DNA of 64,000 nt from JAAXGX01 sp965221595 (GCA_965221595.1 OZ244900.1:930001-994000); one strand, 5' to 3'. Shown: positions 1 to 9,083, counted from the first letter of the stretch. Made by a program: numbers and translations. The notes: generated by a model not told the origin, from the sequence alone.

Positions 1-401
1 CAGAGCGTGACGGTGAACGCCGCCGGCAGGTGCGCGTCCACGTGCTCGCGGAACTCCTGCACCGCCGGCAAGTCGGGCAGGCCCGCCGGGTCGCGGAACA
101 GATGGAACAGCGTGATCAGCGTATGCGTCTTGCCGCCGCCGTACGTGAGTTCCAGCTGCCGCACCGCTTTGTCGCTCCGCCCGGCCAGCCGCGCCGCGAC
201 GTCCTTCACCAGCTCGCGTAAAGCGTGGGTGGGGTAGGTCAGCGCGAAGAACTTCGCGGGGTCCTCGTAGACCGGCCGGCGTCCACGCGCCAGCGCGACC
301 TCGTGCAGGTCGGCCGCGAACTCGGCCAGCGCGAGCTCGCCGGTCCGCAGCTCCTCCTTCAGCCGGACGACTTCGTGCCAGGGGCGTGGGGTCTTGGTCA
401 C
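1..401 (-). CDS. DUF499-type P-loop ATPase (partial, N-terminal 133 residues)
   Basis: Only the N-terminus is in the window; the gene leaves at the left edge. The visible part has the DUF499 layout: a 'PWHEVVRLKEELRTGELALA' opening, then a Walker A motif GGGKTHT at residues 88-94 inside ELTYGGGKTHTL. Family members are usually around 1,000 residues, act as large ATPases, and are found beside DUF1156 methyltransferases in anti-phage/modification loci (family knowledge). The GTG at 401 is the first start after an in-frame TGA at 416-414 that ends the preceding small gene, so the two genes share a frame and are 12 bases apart. It is the last visible gene of the minus-strand defence operon. The C-terminal part cannot be judged. 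Confidence 0.85.
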   Translation of the reverse strand, partial: MTKTPRPWHEVVRLKEELRTGELALAEFAADLHEVALARGRRPVYEDPAKFFALTYPTHALRELVKDVAARLAGRSDKAVRQLELTYGGGKTHTLITLFHLFRDPAGLPDLPAVQEFREHVDAHLPAAFTVTL

Positions 402-413
402 GGCAGGCCGGGG

Positions 414-686
414 TCAGGCGCGGATGGGCGGCGACGCCGTCCGGCCGGCGCTCGCGCGGGCATCGTCCGCGCGGGCGAACTCGTCACAATCCGCTGCCGA
501 TACCGGCAGGAACGTCTCGTGAGGAATCGCCTCGCCTTCAGCCGCCGCCGCCAGGTTGTCGAGCGCCTTCTCGGGCGCGCCGACGGCGCCGGCAAGTTGA
601 TAGGCCTCCGCGCAGACCTGTTCGAGGACGGAGATCCGCTGTTCAAGGTCGCGAATGCGCATGTCCCTCTCCGCCACGGTGTTCAT
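414..686 (-). CDS. Small coiled-coil-like protein between HicA and the DUF499 ATPase
   Basis: This 90-residue protein is not one I can assign to a family. Residues 8-30 (MRIRDLEQRISVLEQVCAEA) look like a short coiled coil; the rest is Ala/Glu-rich with a disordered tail. Two things support it as a real gene. A GAGGAG Shine-Dalgarno lies about 7 bases before the ATG, inside the end of hicA, and only 4 bases separate the two genes. It sits in the HicB position after hicA but lacks the HicB partial-RNase-H fold signature ('YxxxVPDLPGC'-like) and has no obvious DNA-binding motif. It may be a non-canonical antitoxin, or an adaptor for the ATPase that follows; both ideas are inference. Confidence 0.6.
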   Translation of the reverse strand: MNTVAERDMRIRDLEQRISVLEQVCAEAYQLAGAVGAPEKALDNLAAAAEGEAIPHETFLPVSAADCDEFARADDARASAGRTASPPIRA

Positions 687-690
687 CCTG

Positions 691-888
691 TCACTCCTCG
701 GACCTGCGGAGGCCCGCTTGCCGCCGGATGCTCGCCAGCAGCGCGCCGCTGATCTCGTCGCCCGGGTGCCCCTTCACCGTCACCTTGCCCGGCTTGGTCG
801 GGTGCCGGAACTGATGATGATCCCCGCGGCTCTTGACGTAGTACCAGCCGTCCGCTCTGATGCGCTTCGTGACGTCTCTGACCTTCAT
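691..888 (-). CDS. hicA: HicA family mRNA interferase toxin
   Basis: A 65-residue protein with the HicA double-stranded-RNA-binding-like fold signature: a basic N-terminal helix (VRDVTKRIRADGWYYVKSRG), the catalytic-His region DHHQFRHP at residues 23-30, a VTVKGHPGDEI strand-turn, and the C-terminal SIRRQAGL helix typical of the family. HicA toxins cleave mRNA and are normally neutralised by HicB encoded next to them. No HicB is visible; the next gene (414-686) does not resemble one. The ATG at 888 begins at the family's usual N-terminus. It has no clear ribosome-binding site, so it may be read through from the methyltransferase, which ends 61 bases upstream. Confidence 0.85.
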   Translation of the reverse strand: MKVRDVTKRIRADGWYYVKSRGDHHQFRHPTKPGKVTVKGHPGDEISGALLASIRRQAGLRRSEE

Positions 889-949
889 GAGGCGGTCGGC
901 GACGCCGATCGTCGTCGATCGTACTCCGGAACGCTGCGGACCGTACCGT

Positions 950-3900
950 TCACGACGCGTCTCCGTAGTCCAGACGCACCGGCTGCGGACCCGAGACGCC
1001 GCCGTGGGTCCGGACATGGGTCTGAACGGACTCCAGCGTGGCGCGTTCGTCGGAGCCCCGCTCGGCCAGCTCGATGACGGCCTGGACCACGTGGGCGAAG
1101 ATCTCGCGCCGCCAGAGGCCGCGGGCTTCGAGGTAGGCGTCGACGCGGCTCTGCTCGCCCGACTTCCAGAGCTGCATCAGCTTGTGGACGCAGTCGATCA
1201 GGGGTGGGGGCGTGCCGTCCGCCGATGGCTCGCCGAGGTCGCGGGCGCGGCGCCGGCTCCACGTCTTGAGGCGCACGTCGCTGCCCGACGCCTCGTCGTC
1301 GCGGTCGCCATCGTCCTCATCCCCGGCCTTCGAACGCCGGCCGGCAGCGAGCAGGTCGAGTCGGCCCGCCAGATCGGCGTCCGCCAGGTTGCACGACAGC
1401 GCGTACAGGATGCAGGCGCCGGCCGGCGCCGGGGCGAGGCCGAAGTCCTTCCGATGCAGCAGGTAGTAGGTGGTCGGATCGTCGAGCTCGCCGGTCGCGT
1501 CCTCGTGCTGGTCGAGGAGCCGGCTGACCACGAACCCGACCACCATCCGCCGCACGCGGCGCAGGAACTCGTCGACGGTCAGCCGTTGTCCGGGGGCGTC
1601 GGCCCTCCGCACCACGGGGTGCCGGCTGAACGCCTCCAGCGCCGGTCCCGTCGCCGCCCAGACGAAGTCGGGGCCGCGAATGCCGGCATCCCAGAAGTCC
1701 CGCAGCCGCTTGGTGATGTTCGCGTGCATCTCGGCCAGCACGCGATTGTCCCACCCGGGGCGGGCGGATGCCGGGCGCTTGCGGCAGACCAGCCAGATGG
1801 AGGATGAGAGCGCGGCCGACGAGAGGGATCGTTGTCGGGTCTGCATCTCGGTCTGGATGGGCCAAGAGCCGGTGACCACGAACCCAGCCCGGATCAGCGC
1901 GGACACGAGCGTCTCCCACGCGGCCGGCGACTTGTTGGCGAAGACGATAACCAGACGGCCAGCGTCCAGCAAGGCCTCCTGGAAGCGGCCGAACGCGCGC
2001 GCCATGCCATCCTCGTAGCTTTGCTTGGATGCCTGTCGGTCGCTGCCGAAGCGTGCGGGATCGTCGATCAGTTCGCCGTCCTTCGCATCCGCGTTCCACT
2101 TCGGTCCCAGAGGGTCGGCGAAGGCGGCGTCCATGTCAGGGCACACGCCGTGCAGAGCTCGTCTCAACCAGACGTGAAAGAAGTCCATCAGGTCGGAGTA
2201 GGGGATCGCGGCATAGTAGGGGGGGTCGGTGCAGATCAGGTCGAAGCGACCGCCGACTGACGTGATGGCCGACTGCCGAGCGACGGTCGGCGCCGGCGCT
2301 CGCGCCGCAGCGGCGTCCAGGTGGTCGATGACCCGAGCGACCCACTCAACCGAAGCCCGGAATCCGCCGGTCGTGTCCGCCAGAGGATTAACCTCGCAGT
2401 AGTCCCACACCATCGGTAGTGCGAAGCGGGCAAAGGTGTTTCTCAGCGTCTCGCGGCCGTTGTGCCACGAGCATATGGTGCTGCTGTAGTCCGCGAACTT
2501 GCTCGCCGTACACGACAGGTATGCAGCGAACGCCTCGCGCCATGCATCGGGGCACTCGTCGGTGCCAGTCAGTTCTGCGGCGGCATCATCGACATGGTCC
2601 GCTGGTGGCCCTCCGTGCATCCGATCAACCGTGCGGCGAATCTCGCGGACGAACGTTCCGATCGCCAGGAGTTGACGCTCTGTGAACAACGAGCGCCACG
2701 TGAAGAAGCCGTAACGGGGAATCCGCATCCCGAGGTGTTCCTCGCTTGCGGTCGGCTCGTTTGGGATGCCGTAGGGGATCTTCGCGTAGAGCGCTTCGAT
2801 CTCCGCTCGTTCCACGCGCGCCGCTGCGAGTTCCGCCGCGGTCGGCAGGCGGTACTCCTTTCCGGTCTGCCCCTCCACGACAACTGCGGTCATGCGTTCC
2901 CCGAGGCGCCCCGCCAGCCCCTCCGCACGGATGTCCTTCGTCGTCGCGATCGCGCCACAGACCGGGCAGCGCGCCCCGCTCGCACTCATCGTGCCCTCGC
3001 CGAGCTTGCGGTCGCGCTCCCGTTTCTTGGCGGCGTTGCCGGGCCCTTCCGGGACCCCGTGTTCGATGCGGAAGTCCACGCCGCCGCCGTCGCTACAGTC
3101 TTCCAGCGTCAGTCGAATGCGCTTGTTCGCCTTCTTGCAGAGCCAGCGGGTCTTCAGCAGCGGAATCTCGGCGCGGCAGCCGTCGCAGCGCACGGTGCGC
3201 GCCCACAGGTACGCCACCGCCGGCTTGGCGATCCAGCGCGGGTTGTTCTCGTTCTCCAGGTACAGCGGATCGAACTCTGCATTTAGCGGCGCTGTCGAGA
3301 CGCGGCCGTCCTCGTCCGGCTCAAGCAGGCGCGGCGCCCGGCGCCGGTAGCGCACCTGCCCGATCGCAGCGACGCTCCGCTGTCCCTTGCGCCGCACTGG
3401 CTCGAACTCCGCGTAGGTCGGATAGCGACGCGCCAGCGCCCGCCGCGCCACCGCGAGCACCTGCCGCGCCCAGGCGCGGAAATGCCACACGACGCCCGCA
3501 CTCGATGCCGGTGACGCCGCCCGGGTCAGCGTCGTGCCCTGCACCGGTTCGCTGTCCCCGTGCCCCAGGCGCGCCAACGCCTCTCGCAACGCTGCAGGCC
3601 GGCGAATGCCCTGTGCCTTCAGGAACGCCTCGACGAACTCCAACTCGCCTACCGCGAAGGCCGGCAGGGGGCGCCTTGCGCCGGCCAGCCGCTGCGGGTA
3701 GTGCAGCGTGCAACTCAGGATGAACCACGCCACCGGGTTGATGTCGGCGGCCACCACTTCGCACCCCAGCCGCATCGCCTCCAGCGGAATCGCCCCGCCG
3801 CCGGCGAACGGATCGAGCACCCGCGGCCGGCGTCCGCCGAACGCCTCGCGAATCTCCTCGCGAAACCGGTCGATTTGCCGGATACCCTCCGCCTCGCTCT

Positions 3901-4210
3901 CGCGTCCCCAGTGGAGGATGCCGCCCCGGGTCTCCTTGCGGTCGCGTTCTCCGCCCCCGGTGCCCCCGCTTGGAGGCACCGGCTCCAAGGCACCCGCCAT
4001 CCGCAGGAGAATCTCGCGCCGCTCCGCGTCAGTGCCCGGATCGTTAAGCAGAGTCGCCAGCAGTGTCGCCCGGCTGGCTGCGAGCGGGCGGCGCGCCGGC
4101 CAGATGTGCAGGGTGGAGATATGCCCGTGCCGCACGTTCTTCTCGTGAACGGAGTCAAGAGAAACCTGTCGGAGCGGAAATGCGGCTTCGATAAGTCGGC
4201 GGTCAGTCAC
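950..4210 (-). CDS. DUF1156 domain DNA amino-methyltransferase
   Basis: A 1,086-residue DNA methyltransferase. It opens with DUF1156 (RRLIEAAFPLRQVSLDS, then VRHGHISTLHIWPARRP). The AdoMet-binding motif I is LDPFAGGGAIPLEAM (DPFAGGG about 133-139) and the amino-methylase catalytic motif IV is DPPY at about 662-665 within CTDPPYYAAIPYSDL. Between them are cysteine pairs CDGC (342-345) and CPVC (415-418) that may bind zinc. Methylation of exocyclic adenine or cytosine amino groups is expected from DPPY. I chose GTG 4210 because GGAAAG lies about 8 bases upstream and family members typically begin at the RRLIE segment; an in-frame TTG at 4243 is the alternative. It likely provides the self-marking activity of the locus. 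Confidence 0.9.
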   Translation of the reverse strand: MTDRRLIEAAFPLRQVSLDSVHEKNVRHGHISTLHIWPARRPLAASRATLLATLLNDPGTDAERREILLRMAGALEPVPPSGGTGGGERDRKETRGGILHWGRESEAEGIRQIDRFREEIREAFGGRRPRVLDPFAGGGAIPLEAMRLGCEVVAADINPVAWFILSCTLHYPQRLAGARRPLPAFAVGELEFVEAFLKAQGIRRPAALREALARLGHGDSEPVQGTTLTRAASPASSAGVVWHFRAWARQVLAVARRALARRYPTYAEFEPVRRKGQRSVAAIGQVRYRRRAPRLLEPDEDGRVSTAPLNAEFDPLYLENENNPRWIAKPAVAYLWARTVRCDGCRAEIPLLKTRWLCKKANKRIRLTLEDCSDGGGVDFRIEHGVPEGPGNAAKKRERDRKLGEGTMSASGARCPVCGAIATTKDIRAEGLAGRLGERMTAVVVEGQTGKEYRLPTAAELAAARVERAEIEALYAKIPYGIPNEPTASEEHLGMRIPRYGFFTWRSLFTERQLLAIGTFVREIRRTVDRMHGGPPADHVDDAAAELTGTDECPDAWREAFAAYLSCTASKFADYSSTICSWHNGRETLRNTFARFALPMVWDYCEVNPLADTTGGFRASVEWVARVIDHLDAAAARAPAPTVARQSAITSVGGRFDLICTDPPYYAAIPYSDLMDFFHVWLRRALHGVCPDMDAAFADPLGPKWNADAKDGELIDDPARFGSDRQASKQSYEDGMARAFGRFQEALLDAGRLVIVFANKSPAAWETLVSALIRAGFVVTGSWPIQTEMQTRQRSLSSAALSSSIWLVCRKRPASARPGWDNRVLAEMHANITKRLRDFWDAGIRGPDFVWAATGPALEAFSRHPVVRRADAPGQRLTVDEFLRRVRRMVVGFVVSRLLDQHEDATGELDDPTTYYLLHRKDFGLAPAPAGACILYALSCNLADADLAGRLDLLAAGRRSKAGDEDDGDRDDEASGSDVRLKTWSRRRARDLGEPSADGTPPPLIDCVHKLMQLWKSGEQSRVDAYLEARGLWRREIFAHVVQAVIELAERGSDERATLESVQTHVRTHGGVSGPQPVRLDYGDAS

Positions 4211-4316
4211 GTCTCTTTCCAGAACTTCCGAGAACTCCTTCAAAAGGGGACATCATCCTCCGCAATCTCCGGCTCGTCTGGTTCCTTGAAGAAAGAAAAT
4301 GGCGAACTGTGGTTGT

Positions 4317-4970
4317 CTAATCGGCGGGGTTGTTGAAAGTTGTCAGCAGATACTGCTCCACGAATGCGACGATCCCACTGACTTCGGGTTCCGTGAGCTT
4401 CTTCCATTCTGCGTGCATGGCAAGATTCCGTACCTTTTGCATGGCAGGCAGCACTGACTTCTGGGCACCAGATATGAGACCCTTCGATTTGAGCGCGTTA
4501 ATGACCTCCGACATTGGTTTCTCATCGACGTCCAAGCCATTTAGCTTGGCGTGTTGCTTCAGGGTGTCCTCCAGTGCCGCGGAAGCCAGGACCGCAGCGA
4601 CGTCCTTGTTTTTCTCAGTCAGCACTCGTTTCGCCAAGACGACGAAATCTCCGAATATCTCTGCGGAGACATCTCTTTCTACATCGAAGAGGTAGCCTTT
4701 CTCAAAAGCCTCCTTGGCACTGAAAAAGATGCCGCCGAGACTTTGCACGTCTGGGAAATGGCGACTATTGTTCCCTCGTAATTTGATGAAATTGGTATAG
4801 TACGGTGAGCGTGCACCGCATGCCGCCAACAGGAGACTTTCCGCACTGGTGCTCCACTTGGCCCAGTTTTTATCTAAGGCGAAGCGACTGGCACCTCGGC
4901 CCTCATATGGAATAGCGTGGAACTCTTTCTCGAGCTCGATAAACCGTGCGGCGAAGCGGTTTTTCAGCAA
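4317..4970 (-). CDS. HEPN-like protein (RNxxxH motif), low-GC insert
   Basis: A 217-residue protein with a predicted HEPN-type helical C-terminal domain. Helices around 124-140 (VAAVLASAALEDTLKQH) and 152-165 are followed by VRNLAMHAEW, matching the HEPN RNxxxH motif (R181, N182, H186). HEPN proteins with this motif are commonly metal-independent RNases in toxin-antitoxin and abortive-infection systems. The N-terminal 120 residues are unassigned; they contain KNWAKWSTSAESLL. The gene is visibly poorer in GC (near 50% by eye) than its roughly 65-70% neighbours, suggesting separate acquisition. The start is TTG at 4970 with AGAGG seven bases upstream; no ATG is usable. A DUF4145-like non-catalytic HEPN is the alternative. 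Confidence 0.7.
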   Translation of the reverse strand: MLKNRFAARFIELEKEFHAIPYEGRGASRFALDKNWAKWSTSAESLLLAACGARSPYYTNFIKLRGNNSRHFPDVQSLGGIFFSAKEAFEKGYLFDVERDVSAEIFGDFVVLAKRVLTEKNKDVAAVLASAALEDTLKQHAKLNGLDVDEKPMSEVINALKSKGLISGAQKSVLPAMQKVRNLAMHAEWKKLTEPEVSGIVAFVEQYLLTTFNNPAD

Positions 4971-4992
4971 TCTTGGCCTCTCAAGATCTCAG

Positions 4993-5409
4993 TCAGCGAC
5001 GTGCTCCGGCAAGAACTTCCGTCGTGGGGTGGAACTGCACACGAGTGGCTTTCAACCGCACGGCGGGCAGCTTCTTCAGGCGCTGGTTGAGGGGATCCAC
5101 CTCGATCCCCAGCGATTCGAGGGCGGTGACGCCCAGCAGCGGCTCGGCGTCGGCGTCGCCGAAGAGCACGGTGCCGCCGACGATTTCACCCAGGAGCTCG
5201 ATGCGGGCCACGGCGACATCCATGGTGATCTCGCTGCCATCGGCCAGGATGTAGGTGCGTTGAGCCTCCGGCGTGAGCCCGATGGCCTCGAGGTGGGGTC
5301 TGGGAACGAGGCTGTCGGTGGCGCCGGTGTCGACGAGGAAACGGCCTTCCCAGCTTCGCGTGCGGTCGGCGGGGTTGCGGATGACGACGTCGGCGTTCAC
5401 GACACCCAT
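4993..5409 (-). CDS. Clan AA (retropepsin-like) aspartic protease
   Basis: A 138-residue single-domain aspartic protease of the bacterial retropepsin-like type. The active-site motif is FLVDTGATDSLV at about residues 24-35 (D-T-G-A). The second flap/hydrophobic-Gly element is EPLLGVTALESLGIEVDP near 88-105, the pattern seen in small AF0612/YbjG-like clan AA proteins that act as homodimers. There is no signal peptide, so it should act in the cytosol. The ATG at 5409 has AGGAG six bases upstream, lying only a few bases after the helicase stop, so it is translationally linked to the helicase. Its substrate is unknown. Being inside a defence operon, a role in processing the helicase, HEPN or ATPase is possible but only inferred. 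Confidence 0.85.
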   Translation of the reverse strand: MGVVNADVVIRNPADRTRSWEGRFLVDTGATDSLVPRPHLEAIGLTPEAQRTYILADGSEITMDVAVARIELLGEIVGGTVLFGDADAEPLLGVTALESLGIEVDPLNQRLKKLPAVRLKATRVQFHPTTEVLAGARR

Positions 5410-5422
5410 GGTGTGCTCCTGC

Positions 5423-8400
5423 TCAATCGGGCTCGGCGGCTGCGGTCAGGGACCGGGCTGAGATGGTCCAGGCGGACGATTGGTGGTCCGTCGCGTGCAG
5501 GCGTCGGAACGGATCGCGAACGCGGAGCAGCCGTGGCTCGGGCGTCGCGCAGTCGAAGACGACGTAGAGCCAGTAGCGTTCGCCCAGGTGGCACGCCTGC
5601 TTCCACTCGTTCAGCTCCATCTGGATGCCGGACCGGCCGGCGCGCCCCTTGACTTCGACATTCCGAATTGCGCCGTCCGGCTGGGTGGCGAGCAGGTCGA
5701 ATCCGGGCCAGTCCGGCAGGCCGGCGCGGCGGGCGGCGTCGGGTCGGGAGACGTCGCGGACGGTGTTTCCACGGTCGCGTTCCCAGGCGGCGGCGATGCC
5801 GACCGCGACCGCTTCCACACGGGCATCGTAATGCTCCAGATCGCCGGACGCGCGCGGGGGGACGGCGAGGGCATGGAGGAGGAAGCGAACCTCACCGGGG
5901 ACGATCCGCTCCGGGGCCGCGTCGGCCTGGGCGAGAGCCTCCCGACGGACCGTGGAAAGCGCTTGCTGCTCCCGCTTGATCGCCTCCATTTCGTCGTGCA
6001 CGTCGGCTCGGCCGGGGGCGGAGGCGAGCTTCGCGCGCCGGGCGGCGAGGTCGGCGGCGCGGAGGTCGAAGCCGACGGCAAGGCGTCGGCGGCGCTCCGG
6101 GAGTTCCGCGCGGGACGCGGCCTGGTGCTCGTCGACCAGGCGTGCCGTGACGTCCTGCTCGGCATACGCGGCCGCCGATGCGCGCAGGGCGATGCTGCGG
6201 CTCGCCAGGGGTACGGCACCGGGCGCCACGCCGGCAGCGCCCTGCAGCAGCAGCAGGTGCTCGACCGGAGTTTCGATCGGGGCGCCATCGGCGTCCTGCC
6301 GCAACCCGAAGAGGCGCTGCTCCAGCGTCCGCGTGTCGGCGGGTTCCACGGTCCCGCCCATCGCCGGAACTGTCGCCGGGGCCCCGGGGGGCGCGGCCGT
6401 CTCGGCGACGGAGGCGAGCCCCAGGTGGCAGAGATAGGGCTTCTCGGCGCTAGGGTCGATGAAGATGCCGCCACGCACCGCGTCGCGGGCGTACCGCCGC
6501 ATGATCTGGTCCATCAGCGCGTCGAAGACCGGTTCCCCCGGGTGCAGCCAGATGCAGGGTTCGTCGGTTGTCGGCCGCCGGACACACAGACGCTCCCGGG
6601 CCCGGGGCGGATGGTCTTCGAGGGCGGGCAGGAGTGCGTCGAGTGCGCCGGTGCGGGCCGGCGCGAGTGAGAAGACGTCGTCGAGGTCGCCCTGGATCCG
6701 AAGGTTCAGCAGCGCAGCGCTCTTCTGGACGAAGCGCCGCACGTAGCCGGGCAGGAGCCGCAGGTAGCGCTCGCGGTCCATCTCGATGCGCAACTCGTTG
6801 AGGCGCTCGGCCACTTCGCCGGGCGGCCCGTACAAGCAGGCTTCAGTGTCCATGATTGCATCGACGCGGCCGACCGCCAACCGGCTCCCGACGTCGTCGA
6901 TGACCCGGCGCTCGCCCTCGTCGGTCAGCGCCTCGATCATGTGCTCGCGGAGCGAGCGGTTTTCGAAGAGCCGTCCGATGACGTCGAACACCTTGTCGGA
7001 TCGAAGCTCCTCGCGGATGGCGTCGAGCTTGTCGAGCAGCACCTGCAGAACGCGGCCCTCGTGCGTGCTGCCCGCGACGAGGTTGAAGATGTGGACGTCA
7101 TGCCGCTGGCCATAGCGGTGGATGCGCCCCATGCGCTGCTCGAGGCGCGCCGGGTTCCATGGGATGTCGTAGTTCACCATGAGCCGGCAGAACTGGAGGT
7201 TGATGCCTTCGCCCGCGGCGTCGGTCGCCACGAGGAAACGGGCGCCGTCCGGGCGCCGGAAGCGCTCGACCTCGATTTCCCGCGCTGGCCAGCCGAGTCC
7301 GCCGTGTATCTGCCCGACGTGGCCGGAGAAGCCGAGACCCTCCAGGCGGTGGACGAGATAGTCGGCGGTGTCGCGGTGCTCGGTGAAGACGAGCCACTTC
7401 TCGCCAGCGTGGGCAGGGTCCTCCAGGACCTCCCGCAGCCGCTCGAACTTCGACTCCCGGCCGGAGGCCACCAGGCGTCGCGCCCGCCGGGCGAGGTCCG
7501 AGAGCACGTCGACCTCGTCCTGCAGTTCCTCGATGGTGACGGCGACCACCGCCCCGAGCACGGCCTCTTCGTAGTCTTCGTGCCCTTCGCCGCCGTCGTC
7601 GCTCGCGTCGTCGTCAGCACTGTGCAGGTCGAAGAAATCCTCGCGGTGCTCGCGTTCGAGCTGCTTCTGCCGCCGCAGGAGATCCGCGGCGTTGAGGCGT
7701 CCGGACCGCAGATTGTCGATTGTCTGCTCGACCTTCGCGATCCGCCGTTCAAAGGATCGCAGGGCGGCCACCGTCGAGCTGGCGAGCCGCCGCTGGAAGA
7801 CCCCCATTGCGAGCCGCACCGCCGGGCGGTTGTCGAGGGCGCGGTCGTAGGCGTGCCGTAGGTAGTCGGTAGTCGCATCGTACAGCGCCTGCTCGCCGTC
7901 GGGGCCGGTACTCAGGGCGTAGTTGAACGTGACGCACAGCCGCCGCCGGTATAGCGGCGCCCCGTCGAGGGCAACCATCTCCTCCTTGATGCGGCGGATG
8001 AAGTGGCGGTCGCGCGCTTCCCGCGGCAAGCGCCGCAACGCTTCTCCAGTGGCGAAGACGTGGTGGTCGAGCAGGCGCCAGAGGTAGTGGTAGGGCGTGT
8101 CCCTGCCCATGTGCGGCGTGGCGGTCAGCAGCAGCAGGTGCCGGGCGGACCAGCCGAGGCTGGCGTAGCGGCTCGCGGCGTCCGCACCCCCGGCCAGTGC
8201 TTCGGCGAGCTGGTACCGCCGCCGCTTGCGCACGCCCTGCTGCTGCTCGACGACGCTCAGCTTGTGCGCCTCGTCGAAGACGACCAGGTCGTAGGGCGAG
8301 ACATCGGGCTGCCGCAACGCGTCGAAGGTCCGCTCGCCGGCGAGGGTGTCGAGCGACACGATCACGAGGTCGCTCGCCGGGCCGCGGAACGGGTTTTCCG

Positions 8401-9076
8401 CCGACGTGAGAACGGCGCCGGCACGAGGCCTGTCAGGGCGGGACACGATTCGAAACCGCAGGCGGAAGAGCGTGCGCAGCTCCCGTTCCCAGTTGCCGAC
8501 GAGCCCGGCCGGCGGCACGATGAGCACGCGGCGAATCCGGCCGCGGGACAGCATCTCGCGGACGTAAAGGCCGGTCATGATGGTCTTGCCGGCCCCGGCG
8601 TCGTCGGCCAGCAGGAAGCGCAGGGGCTGCTGCGGAAGCATCCGCTCGTAGACGGCAATGCGTTGGTGGGGCAGGGGGTCGATGCGCGAGACCTCGGTGG
8701 CGAAGGCCGGATTGAACTGATGACCGTGGGATAGGCGGACGGCCTCGGCCACCGCCGAGATGGCGTCGGGATTGCCCGCGAAGTCGAGCGGCACCGCGGG
8801 AACGGGAGCAGGCGGCGTCCGCGCCGACGCCGACCCCGACGGCGGCCTCGCCGATGCGGCCGCCGCGGTTGCCAGCGCTTCCTCCATCGCCCGGAGGCGG
8901 CTCGTCGCCAGACGCTGCGGCCGCGACTGACCCGATTCCCAGCGATGGACGGTGATGGGCGTCACACCCAGTCGATCCGCGAACTGGGTCTGCGTCAGTC
9001 CCAGACCCTTGCGTATGCGCCGGACCGGGACGCCTGCATCCGGTGGCTGCGCGGTGCGCGAAGCGGAATCGCTCAC
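5423..9076 (-). CDS. XRE-HTH / SNF2-type DEAH helicase / DUF3883 fusion
   Basis: A 1,217-residue protein. Residues 17-70 form a Cro/CI-type helix-turn-helix (LTQTQFADRLGVTPITVHRW). A superfamily 2 helicase follows: Walker A DDAGAGKT at 158-165, DEAH at 268-271, TATPHMG at 318-324, and helicase-C motifs VFTEHRDTADY, ATDAAGEGINLQ and QRMGRIHRYGQ. The C-terminus (about 1085-1195) has a DUF3883-like domain with VEVKGRAG, a nuclease-like fold often found in defence proteins. SNF2 helicases with DUF3883 accompany DUF1156 methyltransferases in modification-based anti-phage loci. The N-terminal HTH is the unusual part and could make this gene its own regulator. The start is GTG 9076 without a Shine-Dalgarno, but with a -10-like TATCCT seven bases upstream. 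It heads the operon. Confidence 0.92.
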   Translation of the reverse strand: MSDSASRTAQPPDAGVPVRRIRKGLGLTQTQFADRLGVTPITVHRWESGQSRPQRLATSRLRAMEEALATAAAASARPPSGSASARTPPAPVPAVPLDFAGNPDAISAVAEAVRLSHGHQFNPAFATEVSRIDPLPHQRIAVYERMLPQQPLRFLLADDAGAGKTIMTGLYVREMLSRGRIRRVLIVPPAGLVGNWERELRTLFRLRFRIVSRPDRPRAGAVLTSAENPFRGPASDLVIVSLDTLAGERTFDALRQPDVSPYDLVVFDEAHKLSVVEQQQGVRKRRRYQLAEALAGGADAASRYASLGWSARHLLLLTATPHMGRDTPYHYLWRLLDHHVFATGEALRRLPREARDRHFIRRIKEEMVALDGAPLYRRRLCVTFNYALSTGPDGEQALYDATTDYLRHAYDRALDNRPAVRLAMGVFQRRLASSTVAALRSFERRIAKVEQTIDNLRSGRLNAADLLRRQKQLEREHREDFFDLHSADDDASDDGGEGHEDYEEAVLGAVVAVTIEELQDEVDVLSDLARRARRLVASGRESKFERLREVLEDPAHAGEKWLVFTEHRDTADYLVHRLEGLGFSGHVGQIHGGLGWPAREIEVERFRRPDGARFLVATDAAGEGINLQFCRLMVNYDIPWNPARLEQRMGRIHRYGQRHDVHIFNLVAGSTHEGRVLQVLLDKLDAIREELRSDKVFDVIGRLFENRSLREHMIEALTDEGERRVIDDVGSRLAVGRVDAIMDTEACLYGPPGEVAERLNELRIEMDRERYLRLLPGYVRRFVQKSAALLNLRIQGDLDDVFSLAPARTGALDALLPALEDHPPRARERLCVRRPTTDEPCIWLHPGEPVFDALMDQIMRRYARDAVRGGIFIDPSAEKPYLCHLGLASVAETAAPPGAPATVPAMGGTVEPADTRTLEQRLFGLRQDADGAPIETPVEHLLLLQGAAGVAPGAVPLASRSIALRASAAAYAEQDVTARLVDEHQAASRAELPERRRRLAVGFDLRAADLAARRAKLASAPGRADVHDEMEAIKREQQALSTVRREALAQADAAPERIVPGEVRFLLHALAVPPRASGDLEHYDARVEAVAVGIAAAWERDRGNTVRDVSRPDAARRAGLPDWPGFDLLATQPDGAIRNVEVKGRAGRSGIQMELNEWKQACHLGERYWLYVVFDCATPEPRLLRVRDPFRRLHATDHQSSAWTISARSLTAAAEPD

Positions 9077-9083
9077 GCACAGC

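Noticed and set aside
1..9076. DISARM or BREX system
   Set aside because: No DrmB (DUF1998), DrmC PLD, PglZ or BrxL gene is visible. The DUF499/DUF1156 combination is a different gene set, although genes beyond the left edge cannot be seen.
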